Below are positions 26,277 through 35,252 of a stretch of 64,000 nucleotides of DNA, piece by piece. Positions within the stretch are counted from its first letter, which is position 1, and each line of letters begins with the position of its first letter. Both the position numbers and the translations under genes were made by a program. Under the pieces are notes generated by a model. The model searched no databases. It saw only the letters and a list, made by a program, of their open reading frames with translations, and had not been told where the DNA came from. Source of the stretch: Neobacillus sp. SuZ13 (GTDB lineage Bacteria; Bacillota; Bacilli; Bacillales; Cytobacillaceae); contig NZ_CP126107.1 in assembly GCF_030123365.1 (NCBI RefSeq), positions 4,983,501 through 5,047,500 on the forward strand, read 5' to 3'.

Positions 26277-27098
26277 TTATTTCCACCACTCATCGAACAT
26301 CGTTGTTGGCAGTTGCCGTTTATGTTCTGTCATTAGGTAGCGCTTTTCTATTTTATCAGCGACTTCTTTTGAAACGGATTTCCCTTCCAAATAGTCATCG
26401 AGTTCATCATAGGTAATCCCTAATTCTGTTTCGTCGGCCTGACCAGGCTTTTGGTCGAGAAGGTCTGCTGTAGGAACTTTTAAATATAAAGACTCTTCAG
26501 CACCGAGCTCTTTTAATAGGACTTTCCCTTGCCGCTTTGATAAGCCGCTCAGAGGAAGAATATCAGCCCCGCCATCACCGTACTTCGTATAGAATCCTGT
26601 TACTGCTTCCGCCGCATGGTCCGTGCCAATCACAAGCAGACCTTCCATGCCGCCAATTGCATATTGAGCAATCATTCTCAACCTTGCCTTGACATTTCCT
26701 TTTTGATAATCGCTTAACGGTGCGCCTTGATAGGTGTTATCATATTCTTTTTGGACTTCATCTACTGCGGATTTAATGTTAAAGACTGTCTCACGGTCAG
26801 CGCGAATAAAGGCTAACGAGCGTTTAGCATCCTCCTCATCCTGCTGGACACCGTATGGGAGACGAACAGCGATAAACATAGCATCGGTCCCTTCATTACG
26901 CAGCTCTTCTACTGCTAGTTGGGCGAGCCGCCCAGCCAGTGTCGAATCCTGCCCCCCGCTTATACCTAGCACATAACCCTTGGCCTTTGTCTTTAACAGG
27001 TAATTTTTTAAGAAATCGATCCTTTTCCTAATTTCCTCTTGCGGTTGTATGGTCGGACTGACATTTAAATCCTTCATAATCTGTGCTTGTAAACTCAT
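26277..27098 (-). CDS. nadE: NH3-dependent NAD+ synthetase
   Basis: 273-residue cytoplasmic enzyme, amidating nicotinate adenine dinucleotide to NAD+ in the last step of NAD synthesis. The ATP-pyrophosphatase P-loop [17 protein letters not shown] is present, along with [26 protein letters not shown] and the terminal [14 protein letters not shown], all matching B. subtilis NadE closely. No glutaminase domain, so ammonia is the nitrogen donor. ATG 27098 follows GGAGG at proper spacing and gives the B. subtilis-like [11 protein letters not shown]; six extra upstream codons are not likely used. Confidence 0.95.
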   Translation of the reverse strand: MSLQAQIMKDLNVSPTIQPQEEIRKRIDFLKNYLLKTKAKGYVLGISGGQDSTLAGRLAQLAVEELRNEGTDAMFIAVRLPYGVQQDEEDAKRSLAFIRADRETVFNIKSAVDEVQKEYDNTYQGAPLSDYQKGNVKARLRMIAQYAIGGMEGLLVIGTDHAAEAVTGFYTKYGDGGADILPLSGLSKRQGKVLLKELGAEESLYLKVPTADLLDQKPGQADETELGITYDELDDYLEGKSVSKEVADKIEKRYLMTEHKRQLPTTMFDEWWK

Positions 27099-27222
27099 TA
27101 CTGTACCTCCTGACAAACAATCGATATATTAACTAATGTACCACAAATGTTTAGATTTCACTAAATCGGTGAGAAAATAGTAAAATGGGTAAATTAACAG
27201 TGACAATTCAGGAGGGATTAGG

Positions 27223-27735
27223 ATGGAAGCAAAAACATGTAATGAGTCTCGGGTGGTAAGAACGAGCCGGATATTTCCTAATGATGTAAATAACCATAAT
27301 ACCTTGTTTGGCGGGAAGTTAATCAGCGATATCGATATGATCGCCTCCATTTCTGCGGTTAGACATTCACGGGCAGAGTGTGTGACGGCTTCAATTGATT
27401 CGGTCGACTTTCTTAGTCCGATTACACCGAAGGATTCTGTTTGCATTGAAACGTTTGTTTCTTCGACAGGAACCTCATCGATGGAGATTTTCGTCAAAGT
27501 GATTGCGGAGAATCTCATGTCAGGCGATAGAAAAATTGCCGCCACCGCCTTTTTAACCTTTGTCGCACTAGATGACAACGGCAAGCCGACAAAGGTCCCA
27601 AGTATCATCCCAGAAACAGAAGAAGAAAAAAAGCTGTTTGAAACGGGAAAAGAAAGAGCAGCCAAACGGAAGGAACACAGAAAAAGTAGTAAAGAACTAG
27701 CAAGCGTACTAACAGTACATAAACCTTGGGAATGA
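27223..27735 (+). CDS. Acyl-CoA thioesterase, hotdog fold (YkhA type)
   Basis: 170-residue single-hotdog thioesterase of the BFIT/YciA-like group. It has the helix-start motif NHNTLFGGKLISDIDMIASISA, containing the catalytic Asp, then VTASIDSVDFLSPITPKDSV and FLTFVALDDNGKPTKVPSIIPETEEE. It hydrolyses medium or long acyl-CoA. GGAGG precedes the ATG. The charged Lys/Arg-rich tail is typical of Bacillus members. Monocistronic. Confidence 0.88.
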   Translation: MEAKTCNESRVVRTSRIFPNDVNNHNTLFGGKLISDIDMIASISAVRHSRAECVTASIDSVDFLSPITPKDSVCIETFVSSTGTSSMEIFVKVIAENLMSGDRKIAATAFLTFVALDDNGKPTKVPSIIPETEEEKKLFETGKERAAKRKEHRKSSKELASVLTVHKPWE

Positions 27736-27743
27736 GCACAAAA

Positions 27744-27768
27744 AAGGTTCGCGAAGTTCGCGAACCTT
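27744..27768. terminator. Bidirectional terminator, thioesterase / DUF3231
   Basis: AAGGTTCGCG (27744-27753) pairs with CGCGAACCTT (27759-27768), five-base loop. It overlaps the convergent DUF3231 stop codon. Confidence 0.75.
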
Positions 27769-28762
27769 ATAATTTCTGGAGATCCCTTCGACTTGGTGCA
27801 TGCGGTGGCAGTTGGGCCCAGCCACGATCAACCATAAGATTGAAACCTTTAGTTGAATAAACCATTATATCTATAATGTATTTTTGATAATAAGAAGCCA
27901 GATCTGTTCTCATTGCCAATGACAATGCATGCCCAATAAGGGTAATGTCTATAGCATTCAATGAATGGAAAAGTGTGACCACAAGCCTTTCTGAAAAAGG
28001 AGAAACCGTAGAATCCGTCACTTCCATACTTGTTGCCACGTTCCCGAGCAGCTCCTCTCTCATAAGGATATTATTGAAGGTTTTTATTTGCTTTTCTGAT
28101 ATTTTCTTGCCTTCCTCAATATAATTATGAATCTCCTTGTCTGATACCACTTGTAGTAACCCCATACATAGGAGGATTGAAAAATAATTCCGCTCCGTAT
28201 TAAAATGAATTTCTGTAATTTCAGCCACGTTTAACGGCCTTTTTTTCCCGAATCCACTTAAATAAGACAGTTTTTCAATGTATTCTACATCATTCGGATA
28301 GGGTATCATCGGCGGGCGGTCATAGATTCCCTTCGAAAGCATAAGATTTGTGGATTCTTGATATAACAATGAAGTTTGCTGGACCATCGTAACAAAGAAA
28401 TCCATCACATCTTTTCTAGCTACGTTTGCTGTTATAAATCCTGTATTTATCATACTCATGCGGCTCATCATATAAATAAAACTTAGACCAAACATATCAT
28501 AAAATAATGGCGGGGCTGATAAATTTAGATCTTTTTCAGAAAATCCATCAGGGATAGGAATGCCTTCCTCATTCAAAATGGCCGTGATTTTCTGAATATG
28601 ACTTTCAGATATTTCATATGCCTGTTGGAGAATTTTTTTTATCTCTTCATCTTGATTGTGATGAAGAAAATAGATCAGCAAGCAAACAGACATATTCTCC
28701 AGAATATACGTAGCCCATAATCCTCCGATTTCCGCACTAGTTAACCGTATTTTGTGTTCCAC
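27767..28762 (-). CDS. DUF3231 protein
   Basis: 331-residue, mostly helical protein made of two tandem ferritin-like/DUF3231 halves (about 5-160 and 175-320). Each begins with a helix such as LTSAEIGGLWATYILENMSVCLL or NVAEITEIHFNTERNYFSILLCMGLL. Family members are common in spore formers and some are sporulation-expressed, but no function is established. The start is GTG with AGGGGG about nine bases upstream. No partner gene nearby. Confidence 0.75.
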   Translation of the reverse strand: MEHKIRLTSAEIGGLWATYILENMSVCLLIYFLHHNQDEEIKKILQQAYEISESHIQKITAILNEEGIPIPDGFSEKDLNLSAPPLFYDMFGLSFIYMMSRMSMINTGFITANVARKDVMDFFVTMVQQTSLLYQESTNLMLSKGIYDRPPMIPYPNDVEYIEKLSYLSGFGKKRPLNVAEITEIHFNTERNYFSILLCMGLLQVVSDKEIHNYIEEGKKISEKQIKTFNNILMREELLGNVATSMEVTDSTVSPFSERLVVTLFHSLNAIDITLIGHALSLAMRTDLASYYQKYIIDIMVYSTKGFNLMVDRGWAQLPPHAPSRRDLQKL

Positions 28763-28871
28763 CCTTTGTGCCCCCTAAATTAGCCTTAGAGAATAGAATT
28801 CCACTTAAAAACTGCTTTATTCGTCCTGTTAAGATGCAAGAAGGTTCATATAATTTAACTACAAGGCATCT

Positions 28872-29846
28872 CTAATTTGCGGCTGATCCACTGCGTTCCT
28901 TCCAAGTCATGACTTCATCTTCCTCGTCAATCTCAATCGTCACATCAACGACGCCTTTTTCTGCCATGATTTTTTCTTCTAATCGATCTTTAATATCATC
29001 AGCTGCAGCCACCGTTAATTTTGGATCTACTTCAATTTCTAATTCCACATGAAGGTCCTCACCCTCTTTAATGACGGTGATTCCTTGAATATCCTTAACA
29101 TCAGGATCTTCCATCACAAGCGTGCCAATTTTGTTTTCCATTTCTTCATCTGCTTGACCAAGGACCCCTGCTGCATTATCTAAAAAGACCTTTCCGACAA
29201 CAAAGAACATCATCGCTCCAATCAGCATGGAGGCGAGTCCCTCAATTTGATGGAATGCTGTAAAGTGGGAAATAACGACGGCAATAATCGCTAACAATCC
29301 ACCTAAGGTGGCAACTAGATCCTCCATAAAAACCAGTTTGGTTGCAGGTTTAGCTTTTCCCAAATTGGCAAAGCTTTTTGAAAACACTTGAAGTCCACTT
29401 GCTTCAACGTCAATCTCATGTAAAATCTCTTTCATTGCTTTAAATAAAACAAATGTTTCAAGAAGGGTGGCAACAGCTAAAACGACCAGGTTAATGATAA
29501 AACCGCCAGACTCTGTCGGATGGATGACATGGTGGTACCCTTCTTTTATGGTTTCAAACGCCATAATTCCAACGATTAATACGGCACCTAAAAGAACAAG
29601 GTTGACTAAGCGGCCAAATCCATTGGGATATTTTTCGGTTGGAGCCTTCTTACTTAAGGCCGAGCCGACAAACACAAAAAACTGATTTGCAGCATCACCA
29701 AGGCTGTGCATCGTTTCTGCAAACATCGCAACATTGCCTGTAAACATAAAGGCGATTCCTTTGATAATGGAAATAATCGTATTAATGATTGCTGCCAATA
29801 AGGCAGATTTATTGCCGCGTTTTAGTAATTGTAGAAGTTCGCTCAT
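28872..29846 (-). CDS. Cation diffusion facilitator transporter
   Basis: 324-residue CDF exporter with six helices. The motif GNVAMFAETMHSLGDAANQFFVFVG in helix 2 carries the Hx3D metal-site pair, and MEDLVATLGGLLAI in helix 5 carries the partner acidic site. A cytoplasmic C-terminal domain follows (VKDIQGITVIKEGEDLHVELEIEVD). Exports Zn2+, Mn2+ or Fe2+ against protons. ATG 29846 follows AAAAGAGG; the frame extends 16 codons further but those look non-coding. Most like YdbO-type CDFs; metal not assignable. Confidence 0.85.
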   Translation of the reverse strand: MSELLQLLKRGNKSALLAAIINTIISIIKGIAFMFTGNVAMFAETMHSLGDAANQFFVFVGSALSKKAPTEKYPNGFGRLVNLVLLGAVLIVGIMAFETIKEGYHHVIHPTESGGFIINLVVLAVATLLETFVLFKAMKEILHEIDVEASGLQVFSKSFANLGKAKPATKLVFMEDLVATLGGLLAIIAVVISHFTAFHQIEGLASMLIGAMMFFVVGKVFLDNAAGVLGQADEEMENKIGTLVMEDPDVKDIQGITVIKEGEDLHVELEIEVDPKLTVAAADDIKDRLEEKIMAEKGVVDVTIEIDEEDEVMTWKERSGSAAN

Positions 29847-29997
29847 TATATCCTCTTTTCCTAAATAAAGTTTGATTTTCTTTAATATTTTCAAAAATAA
29901 CCTATTTCATTATAACTAACTTTTTAAAACGAGGAAGGGAAATTGTTCCAAACTGATGATAAAATGATACAATAAACAACCCATTGGAGGATGAGAA

Positions 29998-30708
29998 ATG
30001 ACATTAGATGAAATCATGTGGAAACTTGCTGAACTGGGGACCGAACAAACCAAAAAAACGTTTATCAATCACGGCGCAAAGGAGGGTACTTTGTTTGGGG
30101 TAAAGATAGGTGATTTAAAAAAGCTCGTTAAGTTTGTAAAAAAAGATCACCAGTTAGCTTTGGACTTATACAATACAGGGAACTATGATGCCATGTATTT
30201 AGCAGGTCTTTCTGTGAATCCAAAGTTGATGGAAAAAGAAACACTCCAAGATTGGGTTAAGAAAGCAAACTGGTATATGCTTGCTGAATATACGGTAGCA
30301 GGAGTTGCCGCTGAAAGTCCTTATGCCCTAGATCTAGCAAGAGAATGGATGAAATCCAATGAAGAAATGATTGCCGTCTGCGGTTGGAATACGTATGCCA
30401 ATTATATATCAATTACACCAGACGAAAATCTCGACATGGAGGAAATTCGTGGCCTCCTTCAACAAATTGAAAGCACAATTCATGAAGAAAAAAACCGTGT
30501 CCGCTATGTAATGAATGGGTTTGTCATTAGTACAGGTGCCTATGTGACGGCATTGTATAACGAAGCAGTCACAGTCGCAAAAAAAATCGGTAAGGTTCAT
30601 GTGAATGTCGGTCAAACAGCTTGTAAAGTCCCAATCGCCAATGACTACATAAAAAAAATCGAACTCCGCAATAAAATTGGAGTCAAAAGAAAAACATGTA
30701 TTTGTTAA
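29998..30708 (+). CDS. DNA alkylation repair (AlkD-like HEAT-repeat) protein
   Basis: 236-residue helical protein of the AlkC/AlkD-like HEAT-repeat family: KKTFINHGAKEGTLFGVKIGDLKKLVKFVKKDHQLALDLYNTGNYDAMYLAGL, then ANWYMLAEYTVAGVAAESPYALDLAREWM. AlkD excises positively charged N3/N7-alkylpurines without base flipping. This branch is divergent and the AlkD active-site Trp/Asp/Arg set cannot be verified by eye, so glycosylase activity is an inference. GGAGG precedes the ATG; monocistronic. Confidence 0.7.
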   Translation: MTLDEIMWKLAELGTEQTKKTFINHGAKEGTLFGVKIGDLKKLVKFVKKDHQLALDLYNTGNYDAMYLAGLSVNPKLMEKETLQDWVKKANWYMLAEYTVAGVAAESPYALDLAREWMKSNEEMIAVCGWNTYANYISITPDENLDMEEIRGLLQQIESTIHEEKNRVRYVMNGFVISTGAYVTALYNEAVTVAKKIGKVHVNVGQTACKVPIANDYIKKIELRNKIGVKRKTCIC

Positions 30709-30714
30709 AAAATC

Positions 30715-30740
30715 AGGGCCCTATTATTTCATAGGGCCCT
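30715..30740. terminator. Terminator between AlkD-like gene and small ORF
   Basis: AGGGCCCTAT (30715-30724) pairs perfectly with ATAGGGCCCT (30731-30740). The minus side has a T-run (complement of AAAAAAT at 30706-30712). Confidence 0.8.
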
Positions 30741-30746
30741 CAATAA

Positions 30747-30980
30747 TTATAGATTCTTCAGTACCAAAAATAAGCGGTTATTTCTGTTTTCTTGTTCTTC
30801 CTTTGTAGCCAAATCGTACTTTTTAAGCAAATGAAATACCTCATTTAAGAGGTCCTGTGTATGTTCTTTTTCAAAGAACTGATTAAATAATGGCTTCATC
30901 TCTTCCGGAAGAAAGGACGCTTGTGATTCATACTTACTTTTTACATCTTCATGGCTATGGTTAAGTTTACATTCGCTCAT
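30747..30980 (-). CDS. Small conserved hypothetical protein
   Basis: 77-residue charged helical protein starting MSECKLNHSHEDVKSKYESQ, with a central FLPEEMKPLFNQFFEKEHTQDLLNEVFHLLKKYDLAT. No signal peptide or membrane segment. I recognise the pattern only as a Bacillus-group hypothetical. AAGGGGG lies upstream of the ATG and a terminator follows, which supports a real gene. Function unknown. Confidence 0.65.
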   Translation of the reverse strand: MSECKLNHSHEDVKSKYESQASFLPEEMKPLFNQFFEKEHTQDLLNEVFHLLKKYDLATKEEQENRNNRLFLVLKNL

Positions 30981-31018
30981 GTGATTTCCCCCTTATCCTT
31001 CATACCTTTAGTATAAAC

Positions 31019-31041
31019 AAAAAAGCCCTTAACATGGGCTT
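31019..31041 (-). terminator. Terminator of the AI-2E-family gene
   Basis: AAAAGCCC pairs with GGGCTTTT around a short loop with a T-run, adjoining the stop codon at 31044. Confidence 0.8.
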
Positions 31042-31043
31042 TT

Positions 31044-32048
31044 TTATTTAACCTTCTTACTCTCAGTTACTTCTAGAACATCCAATAGGAAAACAAAGAC
31101 GGGAATCCCAACGATCAAACCCCACACACCAAAAAAGTGCTCAGAGAAGATCAATACAAGGAATGTATAGAAAACTGGGAGATTTGTTTTTGAACTCATT
31201 AAATTTGGATTTAAAATATAAGCTTCGATGCCATGAATAATCATAATTGCAATGCCGACGTAAAGAACAGTGGCCATGCCGCCAATACTATAGGCAATGA
31301 TGGTAAGTGGAATCAATGAAATAATGACACCTGCAACTGGGATCAGTCCCAAAACAAAAATCATAATGGATAGTCCGCCAAGCTGTGGAAAGTCCAGTAT
31401 CCATAAGGATATGGTGGTTAAAATACAGTTCACAACAGCAATGATCAGTTGGGCCTCAATTACCTTACCAAATGTTCCCACAAACTTCCGTGCAAAAAAT
31501 TCAACTTCAGAGTAAATAGGTGCAACTTTACTAGTTCTAAATTTCTTTGTAAATTCAATCAAGCGCGGTTTTTCTAATAAGAAGAACAGACTCATTAACA
31601 GGGCTAATAAAATTTGCAAACCAATTTTACTAATATCCGTAAAGTACTTAAATACAAAGGTAACACCTTGCTCTAAGTAACTTGAGATTTTAATTTCTTC
31701 CAAGCGACTGACAATATAATTCAGCACCAAGTTATCGTGTTTTGCTGTATAAAAAGCAGTCAACTGCTTGATTAATGCTGTGATTTCACCTGCAATCATT
31801 GGCAGATACATGACCAAGCCATATGATAGCAAACCAACAATACTTGCATAGGAAATCACAACAATCAACTTTCGGTTAACCGGTATTTTTCCTTCAATAA
31901 AATGCACTAACCGATCCATTAAAAAAGTAAAAATAAAAGTTAACAAAATTAAATTGATCATTGACTTCATGGCATAAATTAAGATAGCAATTAAAACAAA
32001 AATAGATATTCTCTTAAAACCTGTACTCTGCAAAAGTTTATTGATCAT
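31044..32048 (-). CDS. AI-2E family transporter (UPF0118)
   Basis: 334-residue membrane protein with about seven to eight helices: an N-terminal pair, a soluble amphipathic stretch (about 90-140) and the conserved C-terminal GLIPVAGVIISLIPLTIIAYSIGG ... HGIEAYILNPNLMSSKTNLPVFYTFLVLIFSEHFFGVWGLIVGIPVFVFLLD. The family name derives from a proposed autoinducer-2 exporter, but several members are Na+(Li+)/H+ antiporters. Actual substrate unknown. Confidence 0.8.
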   Translation of the reverse strand: MINKLLQSTGFKRISIFVLIAILIYAMKSMINLILLTFIFTFLMDRLVHFIEGKIPVNRKLIVVISYASIVGLLSYGLVMYLPMIAGEITALIKQLTAFYTAKHDNLVLNYIVSRLEEIKISSYLEQGVTFVFKYFTDISKIGLQILLALLMSLFFLLEKPRLIEFTKKFRTSKVAPIYSEVEFFARKFVGTFGKVIEAQLIIAVVNCILTTISLWILDFPQLGGLSIMIFVLGLIPVAGVIISLIPLTIIAYSIGGMATVLYVGIAIMIIHGIEAYILNPNLMSSKTNLPVFYTFLVLIFSEHFFGVWGLIVGIPVFVFLLDVLEVTESKKVK

Positions 32049-32144
32049 AGGCTATTATCGATCCCCATTATATTGAGCTATATTTACATGAAAATTTTAT
32101 AACAATATATTGATTATACCAAATCTACAGATATATTGTCTGTT

Positions 32145-33161
32145 TTAAAATTGGATTGGCGCAGTTGTTTTTTCAATTGGTTTTCCTTCATACCCATGTT
32201 CCTTTAAATAGTCTAGAAGCTTAGGCAAATGGGCAAGTGTTTCCTTTCGCTCATGTAAAAGGATGACAAGCGGTCCATTATGGTGTTTCATCTGTTTAAT
32301 TTGTTCAATAACACTATTTACATAGCGCTTATCCTTATAATACCAATCCTTACTATCAATATTCCAATCCCACATAATGTACCCTTTTTCCTTCACAGCC
32401 TTTTTATACTCGTTTGTCATGTTTGGGGCACTGCCATAAGGGGTTCTCATGATAAAAGAATTGACACCTGATACCTTCATTAAAGTGTTCCGGTTTTGGT
32501 TTAGTTCATTGAGTACTGTTTTTTTAGATTTATAAAATTTCTTTGTACTGTGAGATACACTATGTAATCCAACCGTTTCGCCTGATTTGACCATTAATTT
32601 GACCGATTCAGGATATCTCTTAATATTCCCATCAATCATGAAGAAAGTAGCTTTAAATTGATACTTTTCCAGTTGTTTGATAATCTGATTGGAAAAGGGT
32701 GCAGGACCATCATCAAATGTTAAATACACTATTTTCTTTCCACTTTCGCTTAGTTGTGTAATGTTTGGTTTAGTCGGAGCTGCATTAGATTTCTTTGACG
32801 GTGGTTGAGAAGAAGTATTATCTTTTGTGGTGGGTTGTGCCGCCGTAACAGGAGTACGTTTATTGGGCACCTTACTAATCTCACGTTCTTGTTCGTTTCT
32901 CTGGTGCAAAGCATCCTCTTGCTGTTTTCGCATTCTTTCTTTTTCCAACTTTAAGTCGTTCGTATTTCGCACAATTGTTTCCGGGCTTACATTTTTTTTC
33001 ACAGACAGATTAGTAACTTTATTTTTTTGGTGATTATTAGATTCACCGCTTGATGCTTTTGCTTTAAAATAATTACTAACGAATATCCCTGCAAACAAAA
33101 AAGTAACAACAATGACGGCAATTAATGTTCCCTTCGACCAACTGCTCTTCAGATTCCCCAT
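32145..33161 (-). CDS. Membrane-anchored polysaccharide (peptidoglycan) deacetylase
   Basis: 338 residues: signal-anchor helix (about 12-30), a long Lys/Gln/Thr/Pro-rich stalk (about 35-140) and a C-terminal NodB domain. The NodB motifs are all present: TFDDGP (general base and metal Asp), GLHSVSHSTK (metal His pair), RTPYGSAPN, WDWNIDSKDW and VILLHE. This is a CE4 metalloenzyme removing acetyl groups from GlcNAc or MurNAc in the wall, lowering lysozyme sensitivity. Resembles the YjeA/YheN group; precise substrate open. Monocistronic. Confidence 0.85.
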   Translation of the reverse strand: MGNLKSSWSKGTLIAVIVVTFLFAGIFVSNYFKAKASSGESNNHQKNKVTNLSVKKNVSPETIVRNTNDLKLEKERMRKQQEDALHQRNEQEREISKVPNKRTPVTAAQPTTKDNTSSQPPSKKSNAAPTKPNITQLSESGKKIVYLTFDDGPAPFSNQIIKQLEKYQFKATFFMIDGNIKRYPESVKLMVKSGETVGLHSVSHSTKKFYKSKKTVLNELNQNRNTLMKVSGVNSFIMRTPYGSAPNMTNEYKKAVKEKGYIMWDWNIDSKDWYYKDKRYVNSVIEQIKQMKHHNGPLVILLHERKETLAHLPKLLDYLKEHGYEGKPIEKTTAPIQF

Positions 33162-33328
33162 TGATCAATCCCTCTTTGATGTTTTTTATTTACTACCTCC
33201 ATTATAGACGAAGTTTTGACCAAAGTGTTACCAAACTATGAAAATATTACAAATCAATTTACAGGATAGTATTCTTATATTTAAAAACTCAGAGTTCAGT
33301 TGTTTTGTTCAAAAAACCTCCACAAATT

Positions 33329-33341
33329 GGTGCCTGACACC
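33329..33341. repeat. GGTGCCTGACACC dispersed near-palindrome, copy 1
   Basis: A 13-bp element also found twice at 62535-62579. This copy lies directly next to the Fur box of the following gene. Confidence 0.6.
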
Positions 33342-33343
33342 CA

Positions 33344-33370
33344 TTGACAATGATTCTCATTATCTATAAT
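33344..33370 (+). promoter_or_regulatory. Fur box overlapping the promoter of the 33408 gene
   Basis: The 19-base stretch at 33346-33364 matches the classic Fur consensus at 16 of 19 positions; as 7-1-7 it reads TGACAAT-G-ATTCTCA (33345-33359). TTGACA (33344-33349) and TATAAT (33365-33370) are also present but only 15 bp apart; a shifted -10 (TAATAT, 33367) gives 17 bp. Fe-Fur would occlude this promoter. Confidence 0.75.
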
Positions 33371-33407
33371 ATAAACTTACAGAGATTAAATTGGAGGGGG
33401 ATTCAAC

Positions 33408-33875
33408 ATGTTTAACATGTTATATGGGTTGAAGGATATTCACACGGTTATTTCTAATCAACGGAAAATCGGCGGTGCGGCTGAAGCTGATTCGATTCGG
33501 TTATCATCGGGTGAAACCTATCTAAACCCCGTGTTTACGAATGTTGATTTCTCAAAAGGTCATTATGTATCTGTTGGTTTTATTGACCAAGATGGTGCGA
33601 ATGTGATTGCACATGTTGATCAGATTGCTGTAATCAAAGGTTTGCAGCACAAATTAATTTGCCAGCTAAATAATACTTATATTAAGCAATACTTAGTACA
33701 TGATACATTAAAATATTTACAAAAGCTTTGTGAAGTGAATAACGGTTTTGTCACCAACTCTTTCAAAAAAGAAGCGTTGAAACTTGTGCGTGATATTAGT
33801 GTGAAAGAATTAAAAAACCACAACATCTCGCTTCCTTTCCCTGTTGAAGATAAATTAGTGCAATTATATGCATAG
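33408..33875 (+). CDS. Fur-controlled protein of unknown function next to the encapsulin locus
   Basis: 155 residues, no signal peptide, no membrane segment, no cysteine pair of a known cofactor motif. The N-terminal half looks beta-rich (ADSIRLSSGETYLNPVFTNVDFSKGHYVSVGFIDQDGANVIAHVDQIAVIKGL) and the C-terminal half helical (KQYLVHDTLKYLQKLCEVNN...). I do not recognise a family. SD GGAGGGGG precedes the ATG. A Fur box overlies the promoter, so expression should rise under iron limitation. It is convergent with the encapsulin ferredoxin gene and shares a terminator with it. A role in iron release or sensing for the nanocompartment is conceivable but only inferred from position. Confidence 0.7.
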   Translation: MFNMLYGLKDIHTVISNQRKIGGAAEADSIRLSSGETYLNPVFTNVDFSKGHYVSVGFIDQDGANVIAHVDQIAVIKGLQHKLICQLNNTYIKQYLVHDTLKYLQKLCEVNNGFVTNSFKKEALKLVRDISVKELKNHNISLPFPVEDKLVQLYA

Positions 33876-33913
33876 AAAAACGAGGTCACACTTTCGAAGT
33901 GGACCTCGTTTTT
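33876..33913. terminator. Bidirectional terminator, 33408 gene / ferredoxin
   Basis: ACGAGGTC pairs with GACCTCGT, extended by CACTT/AAGTG after a bulge; poly-A and poly-T flanks. Confidence 0.85.
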
Positions 33914-33917
33914 GTGT

Positions 33918-34313
33918 CTATAGGATGACTGTTTGGCAGGCTAATCGATAGCCATTGTTTAGTTCATTGCCAAGTTTTTTATGTTCTTGTTCATTTGGTT
34001 TCGATAAACCTGGACCTTGCAAGACTTGGACCATACATTGTCCGCAGGTTCCTTTTTGGCATTTATATTTGATGGGCATGCCTTGGTTAAGTGCTATATC
34101 AAGGAGTTTCCCTTTTGCAGGTGAAATTTCGAATTTATTCTCACTCTGTACAACAATTATTTTTTTAGGAGTAGAAACTTCTTTAATTGCAGTGTATGGC
34201 TCTTTTGGTCTTTCTTTTTCAAATAATGGACTTTCGACTATATCGGGAGACTTCGGTACTGGCGCGATTTTTCCTGGAATAAGAGAGCCAACCGTAAAAG
34301 TTCGATAGTTCAC
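33918..34313 (-). CDS. Encapsulated [2Fe-2S] ferredoxin with N-terminal encapsulin-targeting peptide
   Basis: 131 residues. The N-terminus MNYRTFTVGSLIPGKI contains FTVGSLI (6-12), identical to the C-terminus of the neighbouring IMEF cargo and of the encapsulin-targeting type. A Pro-rich linker (about 15-50) leads to a plant-type ferredoxin domain with C85-x4-C90-x2-C93 and C126 as cluster ligands. The expected role is to supply electrons inside the shell, for example to reduce stored ferric iron for release; ferredoxins of this kind accompany IMEF encapsulins in Firmicutes. The gene lies three bases after the shell gene. N-terminal rather than C-terminal targeting is visible directly. Confidence 0.88.
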   Translation of the reverse strand: MNYRTFTVGSLIPGKIAPVPKSPDIVESPLFEKERPKEPYTAIKEVSTPKKIIVVQSENKFEISPAKGKLLDIALNQGMPIKYKCQKGTCGQCMVQVLQGPGLSKPNEQEHKKLGNELNNGYRLACQTVIL

Positions 34314-34316
34314 CAG

Positions 34317-35165
34317 TTAATCCCCTATTGCTTCTAGTGTGCAAATAGCACCAGGTCGCTTAATCCTTAATACTGCTGTTTCATATACACGGAACGGGTG
34401 ATTCATTCCTTCCACGCCTAAGTAGGCTGTATCAAAATCCTCGGAAACAGCAAGGTCTAAGTTGTTTCGTCCAGTGTTAAGTATGACACCTGTTTTCCCT
34501 TTTAAAACGGGTGATTGGAACACTCCATCAGTCACTAACTCTCGGATATGTTCAATTTCTAACACATTGGTGTCTTTATGGACCCGATGGATTAGAGAAT
34601 AGAGTTCTGGTGATAGGACAAGTGCAAACGGACCATGATGATTCATTTCGAGCAATTTATTTCTAGCGTCGACGATATCCTGAAAAGCTGCTCCGGATTC
34701 ATACCATTCCCCAATCAAGTGTGTCAGCCGTCCTTGGACGTTCATTAATCCCGGGATATCAAACTCCCTTGCGCCATGAAAAATCATCTGATCCTCCAGG
34801 TTTGCTACGTCTCTGGCAGCATTGGCAGCCGGTGAAAAATCAATCGGAATATCGAGCGTCTTGGTCTGTTCGATATCACGCCAATAGAGGACGAAATCCT
34901 TATAAAGTAAGGGAATCGTGTGATTTACACGTTTGCTGGATTCAACAATCGTCTCAAAGGAGCCCTGGAAATCCATTTTTGCTTCCATATTTTCTAAAAA
35001 GATATCATTAGGGATACTCTGCATGCCTCGTCCAAGCGGACCATATAATTCAATAAAGCGCCGGCCAACTAACTGTCTGCGTGCTGACTCAATGACGGTT
35101 TGATCTAATTGGCTGAATTCTAGTTCATTTAACGGTGAATCTGGATATAAGTGCAATTTATTCAT
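34317..35165 (-). CDS. Encapsulin shell protein (family 1, IMEF-associated)
   Basis: 282-residue HK97-fold shell protein: N-terminal PDSPLNELEFSQLDQTVIESARRQLVGRRFIELYGPLGRG, a central segment IPLLYKDFVLYWRDIEQ, and C-terminal FDTAYLGVEGMNHPFRVYETAVLRIKRPGAICTL. Length and sequence match the Firmicute encapsulins known to form large T=4 iron-storage compartments (as in Quasibacillus thermotolerans). The shell takes up proteins carrying the short targeting peptide, seen here on both neighbours. AGAGAGGAT precedes the ATG. The upstream IMEF gene is separated by about 340 bp containing a repeat array. Confidence 0.95.
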   Translation of the reverse strand: MNKLHLYPDSPLNELEFSQLDQTVIESARRQLVGRRFIELYGPLGRGMQSIPNDIFLENMEAKMDFQGSFETIVESSKRVNHTIPLLYKDFVLYWRDIEQTKTLDIPIDFSPAANAARDVANLEDQMIFHGAREFDIPGLMNVQGRLTHLIGEWYESGAAFQDIVDARNKLLEMNHHGPFALVLSPELYSLIHRVHKDTNVLEIEHIRELVTDGVFQSPVLKGKTGVILNTGRNNLDLAVSEDFDTAYLGVEGMNHPFRVYETAVLRIKRPGAICTLEAIGD

Positions 35166-35252
35166 TTGTCTATCCTCTCTTGTTCAAGTGGTCATTTTTT
35201 CGAATTGGGTTTGGTAGGCGATGTCCGATGATTGGTGTTTAGATCTGATTGG

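Noticed and set aside
27129-27665. 178-codon minus-strand ORF
   Set aside because: Antisense shadow of the acyl-CoA thioesterase gene, which has a good SD and clear family motifs.
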